From: Massilia sp. Root418
Lineage (GTDB): Bacteria > Pseudomonadota > Gammaproteobacteria > Burkholderiales > Burkholderiaceae_D
Direction: 5' to 3'
Assembly: GCF_001425265.1 (NCBI RefSeq)
Contig: NZ_LMEC01000011.1
Location: 125,585-189,584, forward strand
DNA: 64,000 bases
How positions within the stretch are numbered: the stretch's first letter is position 1; every line of letters starts with the position of its first letter. The notes beneath the pieces are model-generated. The model was not told the origin of the DNA, ran no database searches, and worked only from the letters and a program-made list of their open reading frames with translations. Made by a program: the position numbers and the translations under genes. Below are positions 51,081-61,915 of this stretch, piece after piece.

Positions 51081-52139
51081 TCACGGACGCTTGAGCAGTT
51101 CCGCATGCGCCTTGCGCAGCATATCGGCCGTGGTATCCCAGTCGATGCAGCCGTCGGTCACCGAGCAGCCGTACTTCAGCTCGCGCAAGTCGGCCGGGAT
51201 CTTCTGGTTGCCGGCCACGATGTTCGATTCGATCATCACGCCCACCAGCGACTGGTTGCCGTGCGTGATCTGGTTGACCACGTCCGTCATCACCAGCGGC
51301 TGCAGTTCCGGCTTCTTGTAGCTGTTGGCGTGCGAGCAGTCCACCACCACGTTGGCCGGCAGCTTGGCCTTGGCCAGCGCCTGCTCGGCAATCGCCACCG
51401 ACACCGAATCGTAGTTCGGCCGGCCGTCGCCGCCGCGCAGCACCACGTGGCCGTACGCGTTGCCGCGCGTGCGCACGATGGACACATTGCCTTCGCTGTT
51501 AATGCCCAGGAAGGCGTGCGGGTTGGCCGCCGACAGGATGGCGTTGATGGCAATGCCGATGTCGCCGTCGGTGCCGTTCTTGAAGCCCACCGGGGTCGAC
51601 AGGCCGGACGACATCTCGCGGTGCGTCTGCGACTCGGTGGTGCGGGCGCCGATCGCGGTCCACGCGATCAGGTCGCCCAGGTACTGCGGAGAGATCGGGT
51701 CGAGCGCCTCCGTCGCGGTCGGCAGGCCCAGCTCGCACACGTCCAGCAGGAACTGGCGCGCCTTTTCCATGCCCACGTCCACGCGGAAAGAATCGTCCAT
51801 GTCCGGATCGTTGATATAGCCCTTCCAGCCGGTGGTGGTGCGCGGCTTCTCGAAATACACGCGCATTACCAGCAGCATGGTGTCGGCCACTTCGGCCTGC
51901 AGCGCCTTCAGGCGGCGCGCATAGTCCAGGCCCGCCACCGGGTCGTGGATGGAGCAGGGACCCACCACCACGAACAGGCGCTTGTCCTTGCGGTCCAGGA
52001 TGGCGCGCAGGTCCGCACGGCCTTGCATCACGGTGGCCGACGCGGCGTCGGTCAGCGGCAGTTTCGCGTGCAGCGCCGTCGGGGTCGGCATGGACGCGAA
52101 GTTGGTAACGTTTACGTTTTCGATATCTGGCGAGATCAT
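51081..52139 (-). CDS. aroG: 3-deoxy-7-phosphoheptulonate synthase (DAHP synthase), class I
   Basis: 352 aa, first step of the shikimate pathway. Motifs: VVGPCSIHDPVAGLDYARRL, VMRVYFEKPRTTTGWKGYINDPD, ARTTESQTHREMSSGLSTPVGFKNGTDG, LRGG...PNYD and VVDCSHANSYKKPE. Cys, His, Glu and Asp metal ligands of AroG/F/H enzymes are present. The N-terminal extension that binds the feedback amino acid is normal length. The isozyme type (Phe, Tyr or Trp) cannot be told by eye. ATG 52137-52139. Confidence 0.95.
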   Translation of the reverse strand: MISPDIENVNVTNFASMPTPTALHAKLPLTDAASATVMQGRADLRAILDRKDKRLFVVVGPCSIHDPVAGLDYARRLKALQAEVADTMLLVMRVYFEKPRTTTGWKGYINDPDMDDSFRVDVGMEKARQFLLDVCELGLPTATEALDPISPQYLGDLIAWTAIGARTTESQTHREMSSGLSTPVGFKNGTDGDIGIAINAILSAANPHAFLGINSEGNVSIVRTRGNAYGHVVLRGGDGRPNYDSVSVAIAEQALAKAKLPANVVVDCSHANSYKKPELQPLVMTDVVNQITHGNQSLVGVMIESNIVAGNQKIPADLRELKYGCSVTDGCIDWDTTADMLRKAHAELLKRP

Positions 52140-52239
52140 GATTCGGTGCCTCAACTCTATATTTTGATCAGGGGGACCTGCAAGTGTAGCCGAAATGCAG
52201 GATTCATGCGGGCTGCGGCTTGGTGTAAGCTCTCGCTCT

Positions 52240-53193
52240 ATGACTACACATGCCACCCCCTACCCGGCCGCCCATTTCATCAAGGAAATCGGACGCGGCA
52301 AAAAGGGCGCGCGCAGCATGACGCGCGCCGACGCCAACGAACTCTTCCAAGCCATCCTGGACGGCCGCGTGTCCGACCTGGAGCTGGGCGGCATCCTGCT
52401 GGCCATGCGCATCAAGGGCGAATCGGTGGAAGAGATCGCCGGTTTCCTGGATGCGGCCGAAGCCTCGTTCACGCCGCTGCGGGCACCGGCCGGCGCCTGC
52501 GCCCCGGTGCTGATTCCCACGTACAACGGCGCCCGCAAGCTGGCCAACCTGACGCCGCTGCTGGCGCTGCTGCTGGCGCGCGAAGGCGTGCCGGTGCTGG
52601 TGCACGGCGTGCCGCACGACACCGGCCGCGTGGCCACGGCCGAGGTGTTCGCCGAGCTGGGCATCCACGCCGCGCGCGGCCATGCCGAGGCCGAGGCGGC
52701 GCTGGCGGCCGGCAAGGTGGCCTTCATCACCATCGGGACGCTGGCGCCCAAGCTGGCGCACATGCTGTCGCTGCGCCGCATCCTCGGCGTGCGCAACTCC
52801 ACCCATACGCTGGTGAAAATGATGCAGCCCTTCGCCGGTCCGGCGCTGCGGCTGGTGTCCTACACCCACCCGGAATACCTGGAGATGCTGGGCGAATACT
52901 TCAGCACGGCCGCCGCGCCCGGACGCGGCGATGCCTTCCTGATGCGCGGCACCGAGGGCGAGACGGTGGCCAACGCCAACAAGGGCCAGCGCATCGACTG
53001 GTTCCACGCCGGCCAGCGCACGGTGCTGGTTGAGAAGCAGCTTACGGCGGAGCAGGAGGTGGTGCTGCCCGAGGATAAGAGCGCGGCCGCCACGGCCGCC
53101 TGGATTGCGTCCGTGCTGCGCGGCGACATCGCCGTGCCTGCGTCCATCGCCGAGCAGGTGGCCCAGTGCGCCAGGGTGGCGCGCAGTTTGTAG
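52240..53193 (+). CDS. ybiB: YbiB-type glycosyltransferase-fold protein (TrpD2)
   Basis: 317 aa. Related to anthranilate phosphoribosyltransferase (TrpD) but of the YbiB class, which binds nucleic acid. Visible: KEIGRGKKGARSMTRADANELFQAIL, DLELGGILLAMRIKGES, VLIPTYNGARKLANLTPLLALLLAREGVPVLVHG in segments, and IGTLAPKLAHMLSLRRILGVRNSTHTL. ATG 52240 is chosen because E. coli YbiB has the same N-terminus. Divergent from aroG. Confidence 0.9.
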   Translation: MTTHATPYPAAHFIKEIGRGKKGARSMTRADANELFQAILDGRVSDLELGGILLAMRIKGESVEEIAGFLDAAEASFTPLRAPAGACAPVLIPTYNGARKLANLTPLLALLLAREGVPVLVHGVPHDTGRVATAEVFAELGIHAARGHAEAEAALAAGKVAFITIGTLAPKLAHMLSLRRILGVRNSTHTLVKMMQPFAGPALRLVSYTHPEYLEMLGEYFSTAAAPGRGDAFLMRGTEGETVANANKGQRIDWFHAGQRTVLVEKQLTAEQEVVLPEDKSAAATAAWIASVLRGDIAVPASIAEQVAQCARVARSL

Positions 53194-53204
53194 TGGCGGC
53201 GCTC

Positions 53205-53295
53205 GGCGGGTTACGCGCTGCGCGCTAACCCGCCCTACGGGTGTACCGGCCGGGATGCCGTAGGGCGGGTTAGACGCGCAGCGCCGTAACCCGCC
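53205..53295. repeat. REP-like palindrome pair, locus 8
   Basis: Units at 53205-53239 and 53259-53295, tails inward, between co-directional ybiB and the flavoprotein gene. Confidence 0.9.
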
Positions 53296-53357
53296 GGGTG
53301 CCGCCACCGGCCCCGGCAAGGTACAATGACCGGTTTTGAAGCAGAATCGGAGCAGTG

Positions 53358-54566
53358 ATGGCGAAATTTGATGTGGCAGTAATCGGCGCGGGCGCGGCGG
53401 GAATGATGTGCGCGGCCGAAGCCGCCAAACGCGGGCGCCGGGTGGTGCTGATCGACCACGCCGCCAAGCTGGCCGAAAAAATCCGCATCTCCGGCGGCGG
53501 GCGCTGCAATTTCACCAATATCAACGCCGGCCCTGCCAACTTCCTGTCCGAGAACCCGCACTTCTGCAAGAGCGCGCTGTCGCGCTACACGCCGTCGGAC
53601 TTCCTGGCGCTGGTGAAGAAGTACCGCATCGCCCACCACGAGAAGCACCGCGGCCAGCTGTTCTGCGATGATTCCGCCGAGCGCATCATCGACATGCTCA
53701 AGGCCGAGTGCGCGGCGGGCGACGTGCACTGGCGCATGCCGTGCAAGGTCTCCAGCGTGGAGCAGCTGGACGACGGCAGCTATTTCCTCGTCACCGACAC
53801 CGGCGACATTGAATGCGAGAGCGTGGTGATCGCCACCGGCGGCCTGTCGATTCCCAAAATCGGCGCCTCCGCCTTCGCCTACCAGATCGCCGAGCAGTTC
53901 GGCCTGCGCATGGTGGCGCCGCGCCCGGCGCTGGTGCCGCTTACCTTCGACGCCGAGACCTGGGCCCCGTTCGCGCCCCTGTCCGGCATTTCGCTGGAAG
54001 TGGACGTGGAAACCGGCACCCTGAAGGGTCGCAACCCGGACGGCGCGCGCTTCCGCGAAGACTTGCTGTTCACCCACCGCGGCCTGTCCGGCCCGGCCAT
54101 CCTGCAGATTTCCAGCTTCTGGCAGCCGGGCGCGCCCATCGTGATCAACCTGCTGCCGGAGATGGACGTGGCCAAGGAGCTGATCGAGGGCAAGCAGACC
54201 GTCAAGAAGCAGCTCGGCAACGTGCTGGCGCAATGGCTGCCGGCGCGCCTGGCCGAGGGCCTGCTGCAGGCGCACGGCTTTGCCGCCGACACCCGCCTGG
54301 CCGACATGCAGGACGCCGCGCTGCGCAAGCTCGGCTCGGCCATCAACCAATGGACCATCACTCCCAACGGTTCGGAAGGCTACCGCAAGGCCGAGGTGAC
54401 CCGGGGCGGGGTGGACACGCGCGAGCTGTCGCAGCAGACCATGATGGTGAGCAAGGTGCCCGGCCTGTACTTCATCGGCGAAGCGGTGGACGTGACCGGG
54501 TGGCTGGGCGGCTACAATTTCCAGTGGGCGTGGGCTTCGGGTGTGGCGGCGGGCGAGGCAGTCTGA
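53358..54566 (+). CDS. BaiN/HI0933-family FAD-dependent oxidoreductase
   Basis: 402 aa. N-terminal dinucleotide-binding VIGAGAAGMMCAAEAAKRG, then KIRISGGGRCNFTN and GGLSIPKIGASAFAYQIAEQFG, all family-specific, and the C-terminal GEAVDVTGWLGGYNFQWAWASGVAAGEAV FAD-site motif in segments. The physiological substrate in this family is mostly unknown. ATG 53358 is preferred over GTG 53355 on spacing to GGAG at 53349. Preceded by a REP pair, followed by rpsU. Confidence 0.92.
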   Translation: MAKFDVAVIGAGAAGMMCAAEAAKRGRRVVLIDHAAKLAEKIRISGGGRCNFTNINAGPANFLSENPHFCKSALSRYTPSDFLALVKKYRIAHHEKHRGQLFCDDSAERIIDMLKAECAAGDVHWRMPCKVSSVEQLDDGSYFLVTDTGDIECESVVIATGGLSIPKIGASAFAYQIAEQFGLRMVAPRPALVPLTFDAETWAPFAPLSGISLEVDVETGTLKGRNPDGARFREDLLFTHRGLSGPAILQISSFWQPGAPIVINLLPEMDVAKELIEGKQTVKKQLGNVLAQWLPARLAEGLLQAHGFAADTRLADMQDAALRKLGSAINQWTITPNGSEGYRKAEVTRGGVDTRELSQQTMMVSKVPGLYFIGEAVDVTGWLGGYNFQWAWASGVAAGEAV

Positions 54567-54758
54567 TATCATTGCATTCCCGGCGTGATCTTCCCGCCCG
54601 GAGTCAGATGTTGGCAGGACGAAAAGGTTGCTCAAAAACAGACAGTTCCATGCGAATCTGGGCCTGTTGAGCCGGTTTTACGTCCAAAGGTCTTCCCAAT
54701 TTGGCCGAATACTGCTAATATCTTTATCTTCCTAAAATCTAACGGTTTGAATTTTTAC

Positions 54759-54971
54759 ATGACCACTATCCGCCTTAAAGAAAACGAGCCGTTCGAAGTC
54801 GCAATGCGTCGCTTCAAGCGCACCATCGAAAAAACCGGCCTGCTGACCGAACTGCGCGCACGCGAGTTCTACGAGAAGCCAACTGCAGAGCGCAAGCGCA
54901 AGCTGGCCGCCGCAGTGAAGCGTCACTACAAGCGCATCCGCAGCCAGCAACTGCCTAAGAAACTGTTCTAA
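54759..54971 (+). CDS. rpsU: 30S ribosomal protein S21
   Basis: 70 aa, the exact family length. [55 protein letters not shown] is read as the family core in segments. It aids mRNA/initiation on the 30S. Head of the rpsU-yqeY-dnaG-rpoD block. The 192-bp leader is AT-richer. The bases just before ATG 54759 (GGTTTGAATTTTTAC) contain no Shine-Dalgarno, notable for a protein that binds near the 16S rRNA 3' end. Confidence 0.97.
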   Translation: MTTIRLKENEPFEVAMRRFKRTIEKTGLLTELRAREFYEKPTAERKRKLAAAVKRHYKRIRSQQLPKKLF

Positions 54972-55036
54972 GACTGATTCTTCAGGATAGCCCGGCAGTA
55001 CGGCGTCGCGCCGCGGGGTGTCCTGTCCAGTCGCAT

Positions 55037-55066
55037 ACCCGCTCCGGTTCGCCGCAGCGGGTTTTC
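55037..55066 (+). terminator. Probable rho-independent terminator after rpsU
   Basis: ACCCGCT (55037-55043) / AGCGGGT (55056-55062) with a 12-nt loop and TTTT. It separates the highly expressed rpsU from yqeY-dnaG-rpoD. Moderate strength. Confidence 0.6.
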
Positions 55067-55104
55067 GCATTTTTGCGCCACATTTTTCCCTGTGAGGAAC
55101 GAGC

Positions 55105-55554
55105 ATGAGCTTAAAACAACAGATTTCCGATGACATGAAAGCCGCCATGCGCGCCAAGGAAGCGGGCAAGCTGGCCACCATCCGCCTGATGCTGGCCGAG
55201 ATCAAGCGCAAGGAAGTGGACGAGCAGATCGAAGTGAGCGACGAGCAAGTGGTGGCCATCATCGACAAGATGGTCAAGCAGCGCAAGGATTCCATCACCC
55301 AGTTCGAGGCCGGCAACCGCCAGGACCTGGCCGACATTGAAAAAGCCGAGCTGGAAGTGCTGCTGGCCTACAAGCCGGCCGGCCTGTCGGATGAAGTGGT
55401 CGCTGCCGAAGTGGCTGCCGCGGTGGCCGCCTCGGGCGCCGCCGGTCCGCAGGACATGGGCAAGGTCATGGCCATCGTCAAGCCCAAGCTGGCCGGCAAG
55501 GCCGACATGGCCATGGTGTCCGCGCTGATCAAAAAAGCGCTGACGCCGGCCTGA
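55105..55554 (+). CDS. yqeY: GatB/YqeY-domain protein
   Basis: 149 aa. The YqeY domain resembles the tRNA-binding tail of GatB: SLKQQISDDMKAAMRAKEAGKLATIRLMLAEIKRKEVDE, then MVKQRKDSITQFEAGNRQDLADIEKAELEVL and the C-terminal DMGKVMAIVKPKLAGKADMAMVSALIKKAL, each in segments. Family function is unsettled, probably tRNA-related. The position between rpsU and dnaG is standard. Confidence 0.94.
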   Translation: MSLKQQISDDMKAAMRAKEAGKLATIRLMLAEIKRKEVDEQIEVSDEQVVAIIDKMVKQRKDSITQFEAGNRQDLADIEKAELEVLLAYKPAGLSDEVVAAEVAAAVAASGAAGPQDMGKVMAIVKPKLAGKADMAMVSALIKKALTPA

Positions 55555-55565
55555 CCTGCGGCTCC

Positions 55566-55650
55566 GGCGGGTTACGCGCCCTGCGCTAACCCGCCCTACG
55601 TGTGCCCCGTCTGGCCGTAGGGCGGGTTAGCGCGCAGCGCGTAACCCGCC
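55566..55650. repeat. REP-like palindrome pair, locus 9
   Basis: Units at 55566-55600 and 55616-55650, tails inward, between yqeY and dnaG. Separates two genes of a block that is otherwise conserved. Confidence 0.9.
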
Positions 55651-55749
55651 GGGCGCCGCCAGCGCCTCATTTGCGCCGCGGCTTGATCCGCCTCAACCCG
55701 GACCAGCGCGCGGCGGTATAGCCTCTGATGTAGAACAAGACTGATCGCC

Positions 55750-57546
55750 GTGATACCTCAATCCTTTATCTCCGATCTATTGAACCGCGTCGACATCGTG
55801 GACGTGGTCGGCCGCTATGTGCAGCTCAAGAAGGGCGGCGCCAACTTCATGGGCCTGTGCCCCTTCCACAACGAAAAATCCCCCAGCTTCACGGTCAGCC
55901 CCACCAAGCAGTTCTACCACTGCTTCGGCTGCGGCGCGCACGGCACCTCGATCGGCTTCATGATCGAATACTCCGGCATGGGCTTTGTCGATGCGGTGAA
56001 AGAACTGGCGCAAAACTGCGGCATGGTGGTGCCCGAGCAGGACGACAAGATCCCGCCTGCCCAGCGCGCCCAGATGCAGGCGCAAAGCATGGCGCTGTCC
56101 GAGGCCATGAGCCGCGCCGCCGACTACTACAAGTCCCAGCTGCGCTCGGCGCCCAACGCCATCGGCTACCTGAAAAGCCGCGGCCTGACCGGCGAGATCG
56201 CGGCCCGCTTCGCGCTCGGCTTCGCCCCCAACGGCTGGGACAACCTGCGTTCCGTGTTCCCCGACTACGAGGCACTGGCCCTGGTCGAAGCCGGCCTGGT
56301 GATCGACCGCGTGGACGAGGAGGGCAACCACCGCAAGCGCTACGACCGTTTCCGCGAGCGCGTAATGTTCCCCATCCGCAACACCAAGGGCCAGGTGATC
56401 GCCTTCGGCGGCCGCATCATGGAACAAGGCGAACCAAAGTACTTGAATTCTCCCGAAACGCCTTTATTTTCAAAGGGTCACGAGCTGTACGGCCTGTTTG
56501 AAGCACGCCAGGCAATCCGCGACGCGGGCTATGTGCTGGTGACGGAAGGCTATATGGACGTGGTGGCGCTGGCGCAAATGGGTTTCCCGCAGTCGGTGGC
56601 AACCCTGGGCACGGCCTGCACCAGCACCCACGTGCAGAAGTTGTTGCGTCAAACAGACACGGTGATCTTCAGTTTCGACGGCGACAAGGCTGGCCGCCGC
56701 GCCGCCCAGCGCGCGCTGGAAGCCTGCCTGCCGCACGTGTCGGACAACAAGACCATCAAGTTCCTGTTCCTGCCGGCCGAGCACGACCCGGACAGCTATA
56801 TCCGCGAATATGGCGCCCCGGCCTTCGAGCAGCAGGTGCACGAAGCCATGCCGCTGTCGCAGTTCCTGCTGCGGGTGGTGTCGGCCGAGCATGACTTGAG
56901 CGAGCCGGAAGGGCGCGCGCGGGTGCAGTTCGAGGCCAAGCCGCTGCTGCAGGCCATGACGCCGTCGGCGCTGCGCCTGCAGATCGTGCGCGGCCTGGCC
57001 ACCATGACGCAGAGCAGCCCGGGCGAAATCGAGCAGTTGTATGAATTGAGCAAGCCGGTGGCCGAAGTGCGCAAGGCGCCCCAGCGCAGCAGCCGTCCTC
57101 AGCCGGTGGGCCTGGAGCTGCAGATCGTGCGGCACCTGGTGGCGCACCCGCCGCTGGCCTTCACGATAGACGAGGCCGGCCTGGCCGCCTTCGCCAATTT
57201 CGGCGAGGAATCGGCCGAGCGGCTGTACCAGCTGATCGCGGCCGCCATCGCGCTGGGGCCGCAGGGCAGCTTCGCCGCGCTGGCGCAGCATTTGAAGGAG
57301 CAGGGTAGCGAGTACGATGGCATCATCAGCGAGATTGCCGCCGAGCCGGAATCGGACTTCGACGCCATCAAGACGTATCTGAGCAGCGCCATCCGCCAGA
57401 TCAAGACGGATGCCCTGAAAGCCGAGCTGGCACAGTTGTTTGCGTCCGGTTTGTCTTCCAGTGAAATTGGTGTACGCTACCGCGAAATTACGGCCATGCA
57501 AGATCAATTGTTGAGAGAGGCAGAAGCGGAGCTTGCAGCCCGCTAG
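55750..57546 (+). CDS. dnaG: DNA primase DnaG
   Basis: 598 aa, slightly longer than E. coli (581). GTG start at 55750 giving IPQSFISDLLNRVDIVDVVGRYV. Zinc ligands Cys37, His40, Cys58 and Cys61. The RNA polymerase core contains the Toprim motif TEGYMDVVAL and SFDGDKAGRRAA with the acidic triad. C-terminal helicase-binding domain from about residue 460. Makes primers at the fork. Follows a REP pair. Confidence 0.97.
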   Translation: MIPQSFISDLLNRVDIVDVVGRYVQLKKGGANFMGLCPFHNEKSPSFTVSPTKQFYHCFGCGAHGTSIGFMIEYSGMGFVDAVKELAQNCGMVVPEQDDKIPPAQRAQMQAQSMALSEAMSRAADYYKSQLRSAPNAIGYLKSRGLTGEIAARFALGFAPNGWDNLRSVFPDYEALALVEAGLVIDRVDEEGNHRKRYDRFRERVMFPIRNTKGQVIAFGGRIMEQGEPKYLNSPETPLFSKGHELYGLFEARQAIRDAGYVLVTEGYMDVVALAQMGFPQSVATLGTACTSTHVQKLLRQTDTVIFSFDGDKAGRRAAQRALEACLPHVSDNKTIKFLFLPAEHDPDSYIREYGAPAFEQQVHEAMPLSQFLLRVVSAEHDLSEPEGRARVQFEAKPLLQAMTPSALRLQIVRGLATMTQSSPGEIEQLYELSKPVAEVRKAPQRSSRPQPVGLELQIVRHLVAHPPLAFTIDEAGLAAFANFGEESAERLYQLIAAAIALGPQGSFAALAQHLKEQGSEYDGIISEIAAEPESDFDAIKTYLSSAIRQIKTDALKAELAQLFASGLSSSEIGVRYREITAMQDQLLREAEAELAAR

Positions 57547-57607
57547 TGACGTGCCCGGCGCCCCTATGGGGCGGGCGTCCCGGGGCTCTGGAAATTGTAA
57601 AGTGGCG

Positions 57608-57616
57608 TGCTATAAT
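57608..57616 (+). promoter_or_regulatory. Extended -10 promoter upstream of rpoD
   Basis: TGCTATAAT (TG-N-TATAAT). The matching -35 position carries only CTGGAA (57588-57593), so the extended -10 is the main element. The predicted leader is about 345 nt. Confidence 0.6.
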
Positions 57617-57970
57617 AAAACGCTAAGTATTGACTGCTTAGCTTTGGTGTTTCAGTTCGGAATTCTGTTTGTTTTCAGTAAGTTAGGCTCTTGATCGGCG
57701 TAAAGATTGTGCGCCGGCGGCCGGGGCCGGAATATGGCCGGATGGCGCAACCAGCAACCGCCCAGGCGCGGCGCCTGCCTCCGGACATTCGTGGATCTAG
57801 CCCCCATGCGCTGTCTACAGTAGAATTTCTGCCGAGTACGGTCCCGGGTTTGGACCGGCGGCGGAGTTCCCTGTTTGCGCAAGGAGCCAGAAGGTGTAAG
57901 TATTCGTAGCATTGTTGCAAGAACTTTATCCTAACCCGTAAAGCAAGTCGTTGTGTAATCGAAAGCGCCT
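57617..57970 (+). other. Long 5' region between dnaG and rpoD, no gene supported
   Basis: 354 bp without a supported coding region. It contains GC-rich inverted segments (GGCCGGGGCCGGAATATGGCC, split as arms about 57715-57735) and a short plus-strand frame that starts at TTG and has odd composition. It may be a structured leader of rpoD or a second promoter region. No riboswitch class recognised. Confidence 0.4.
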
Positions 57971-60211
<2,241 letters not shown>

Positions 60212-60267
60212 GACTTGACGACAATCCGCGCAGCCCCTATGCTGCCGGGTCGTTGTCCACAAGTTTC

Positions 60268-60346
60268 GGGCCCTTAGCTCATGCTTGGTTAGAGCAGAGG
60301 ACTCATAATCCTTTGGTGCGCGGTTCGACTCCGCGAGGGCCTACCA
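60268..60346 (+). tRNA. tRNA with CAU anticodon, probably tRNA-Ile2
   Basis: 79-nt cloverleaf with encoded CCA. Acceptor GGGCCCT/AGGGCCT (G1-U72 wobble), D arm AGCTC...GAGC with long loop, anticodon loop CTCATAA (CAT), T arm GCGCGG-TTCGACT-CCGCG. The body resembles E. coli ileX rather than tRNA-Met, so C34 is expected to be converted to lysidine. Lies 56 bp after rpoD and is followed by a terminator. Confidence 0.9.
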
Positions 60347-60359
60347 GTTGGAAGAATCA

Positions 60360-60389
60360 GGGGTTACGTTTGCGCGTAGCCCCTTTTTT
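60360..60389 (+). terminator. Rho-independent terminator after the CAU tRNA
   Basis: GGGGTTACG (60360-60368) / CGTAGCCCC (60375-60383), one G-U wobble, 6-nt loop, six T. Ends the tRNA transcript and read-through from rpoD. Confidence 0.85.
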
Positions 60390-60518
60390 ATTGCCTGGTG
60401 CCGGGCAGGCGTTCATGGTTGACTTCCTCCTTGCATGGATTACGCTACAAAAGCCACCGCAGCGCGGCAGCATCTTCCTGACGCCGCACTCCGATTGCCA
60501 ACCAAGAGGAGTGACACC

Positions 60519-60791
60519 ATGCCGAAATACGTCATTGAGCGTGAGCTGCCCGGAGCGGGCAAGCTCAGCAGCGCTGATCTGCAGGGCATTTCCGCCAAAT
60601 CCTGCGCCGTCCTGAACGAACTGGGGCCGTCCATCCAGTGGGTGCACAGCTACGTCACCGACGACAAGATCTACTGCATCTACAACGCGCCCAGCGAAGC
60701 GCTGGTGCGGGAGCACGCGCAACGCGGAGGCTTTCCAGCCAATCGCATCTCGCAGGTGACGGAGATCATCGATCCAGTCACCGCGGAGTAG
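60519..60791 (+). CDS. DUF4242-domain protein
   Basis: 90 aa. PKYVIERELPGAGKLSSADLQGISAKSCAVLNELGPSIQWVHSYVTDDKIYCIYNAPSEALVREHAQRGGFPANRI is read in segments as the DUF4242 fold (ferredoxin-like, dimeric). Function unknown in the family. The GAGGAG ribosome site precedes ATG 60519. Two cysteines; no signal. Convergent with the hydrolase gene. Confidence 0.88.
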   Translation: MPKYVIERELPGAGKLSSADLQGISAKSCAVLNELGPSIQWVHSYVTDDKIYCIYNAPSEALVREHAQRGGFPANRISQVTEIIDPVTAE

Positions 60792-60817
60792 AGCGCCTGC
60801 GCCCTAGTGCCTGCGCC

Positions 60818-61777
60818 CTAGCGGCTGCCCAGCCTGGCCATGAAGGCGCCGGTGAGCCTGGCTACCTCGTCCAGCCTGGTGTCCATCACGAAGTGGCCGC
60901 CGTCCAGGATGTGCACTTCCGCCGCCGGATTGTCGCGGCGGAAGGCGTGCGCACCGGGCACGGTGAAGGCCAGGTCGTGCTTGCCCCATACCACCAGCGT
61001 CGGCAGCTGGCGCTGCTTCAGCCACGCTTGCCAGGCGGGGTAGGCGGCCAGGTTGGTCTGGTAGTCGTAGATCAGGTCGGCCTGGATTTTGGCCTGGCCG
61101 GGGCGGTTCAGGTAGGCGTATTCGTCCATCCACAGGTCCGGGTCGTAGGCTTCCACGGCCGGGTCGTCGCCGATGTGGCGGGCGCGCGTGGCGGCAACCG
61201 ACTGGTGCACCGCGATCACGTCTTTTTCGTGCGCCGCGCGGTCGGCCCAGAAAGGCTTGCGCTTGGCCCACATGGCGCCCAGGCCTTCTTCGTACACATT
61301 CCCGTTCTGGAAGATCAGGCCCTGGACTGCGGCGGGGCGGGCCATGGCCATGCGCATGCCGACCGGCGCGCCGTAGTCCTGCATCAGCAGCACGTAGCGG
61401 GTGGCGCCCACCGCGTCGGTGAACTTTTGCATCACGGCGGCCAGGTGGTCGAAGGTGTAGCTGAAGCTGGCAGGGTCGGGCGCTTCGCTGTTGCCGAAGC
61501 CGGGGTAGTCCGGGGCGATCAGGTGGTAGCGGTCGCCCAGCTTGCGCAGCAGCCCGTCGTACATGCGCGAGGAGCTCGGTACGCCGTGCAGCAGCACGAT
61601 GGCCGGTTTGCCGGCATCCCCGGCTTCGCGGTAGGCGATTTGCACGCCTTCCACGGAAACGGTGCGGTACGCCACCGGTGCGGCGTGCGCGCCGGTCATG
61701 GTCGAAGCAAGGGCTAGTGCTGCTGCTACTTTTGTTGCTGCTGCCAGGGCGTGTGCGCCGGTGGACTTGGTGTGCAT
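60818..61777 (-). CDS. Exported alpha/beta hydrolase, dehalogenase/epoxide-hydrolase type
   Basis: 319 aa. Signal peptide to about residue 32 (ending TGAHAAP). Oxyanion motif HGVPSSSR, nucleophile elbow LLMQDYGAPVG with Asp in place of Ser, acid in WGKHDLAF, and His in GGHFVMDTRLDE. An Asp-His-Asp triad is characteristic of haloalkane dehalogenases and epoxide hydrolases, so I favour that over an esterase. The cap domain runs about residues 165-245. Substrate unknown. ATG 61775-61777. Confidence 0.88.
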   Translation of the reverse strand: MHTKSTGAHALAAATKVAAALALASTMTGAHAAPVAYRTVSVEGVQIAYREAGDAGKPAIVLLHGVPSSSRMYDGLLRKLGDRYHLIAPDYPGFGNSEAPDPASFSYTFDHLAAVMQKFTDAVGATRYVLLMQDYGAPVGMRMAMARPAAVQGLIFQNGNVYEEGLGAMWAKRKPFWADRAAHEKDVIAVHQSVAATRARHIGDDPAVEAYDPDLWMDEYAYLNRPGQAKIQADLIYDYQTNLAAYPAWQAWLKQRQLPTLVVWGKHDLAFTVPGAHAFRRDNPAAEVHILDGGHFVMDTRLDEVARLTGAFMARLGSR

Positions 61778-61915
61778 GATTGGCCTCCGTTGGTTGCTGG
61801 TGGTGCCAATGTAGCTGCCGTGCCGGGCCGGAAAAAGCAGGCTGGGATCAATAGATAGTTTCGCTAGGCGAAACTGCGGGCCGCCATCCTGCAAGAGCGC
61901 CGCACGTGCATGCCG

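Noticed and set aside
57691..57909. Short protein gene upstream of rpoD
   Set aside because: TTG start, no ribosome site, Arg/Pro-rich low-information sequence, and both strands are equally open. Treated as leader.
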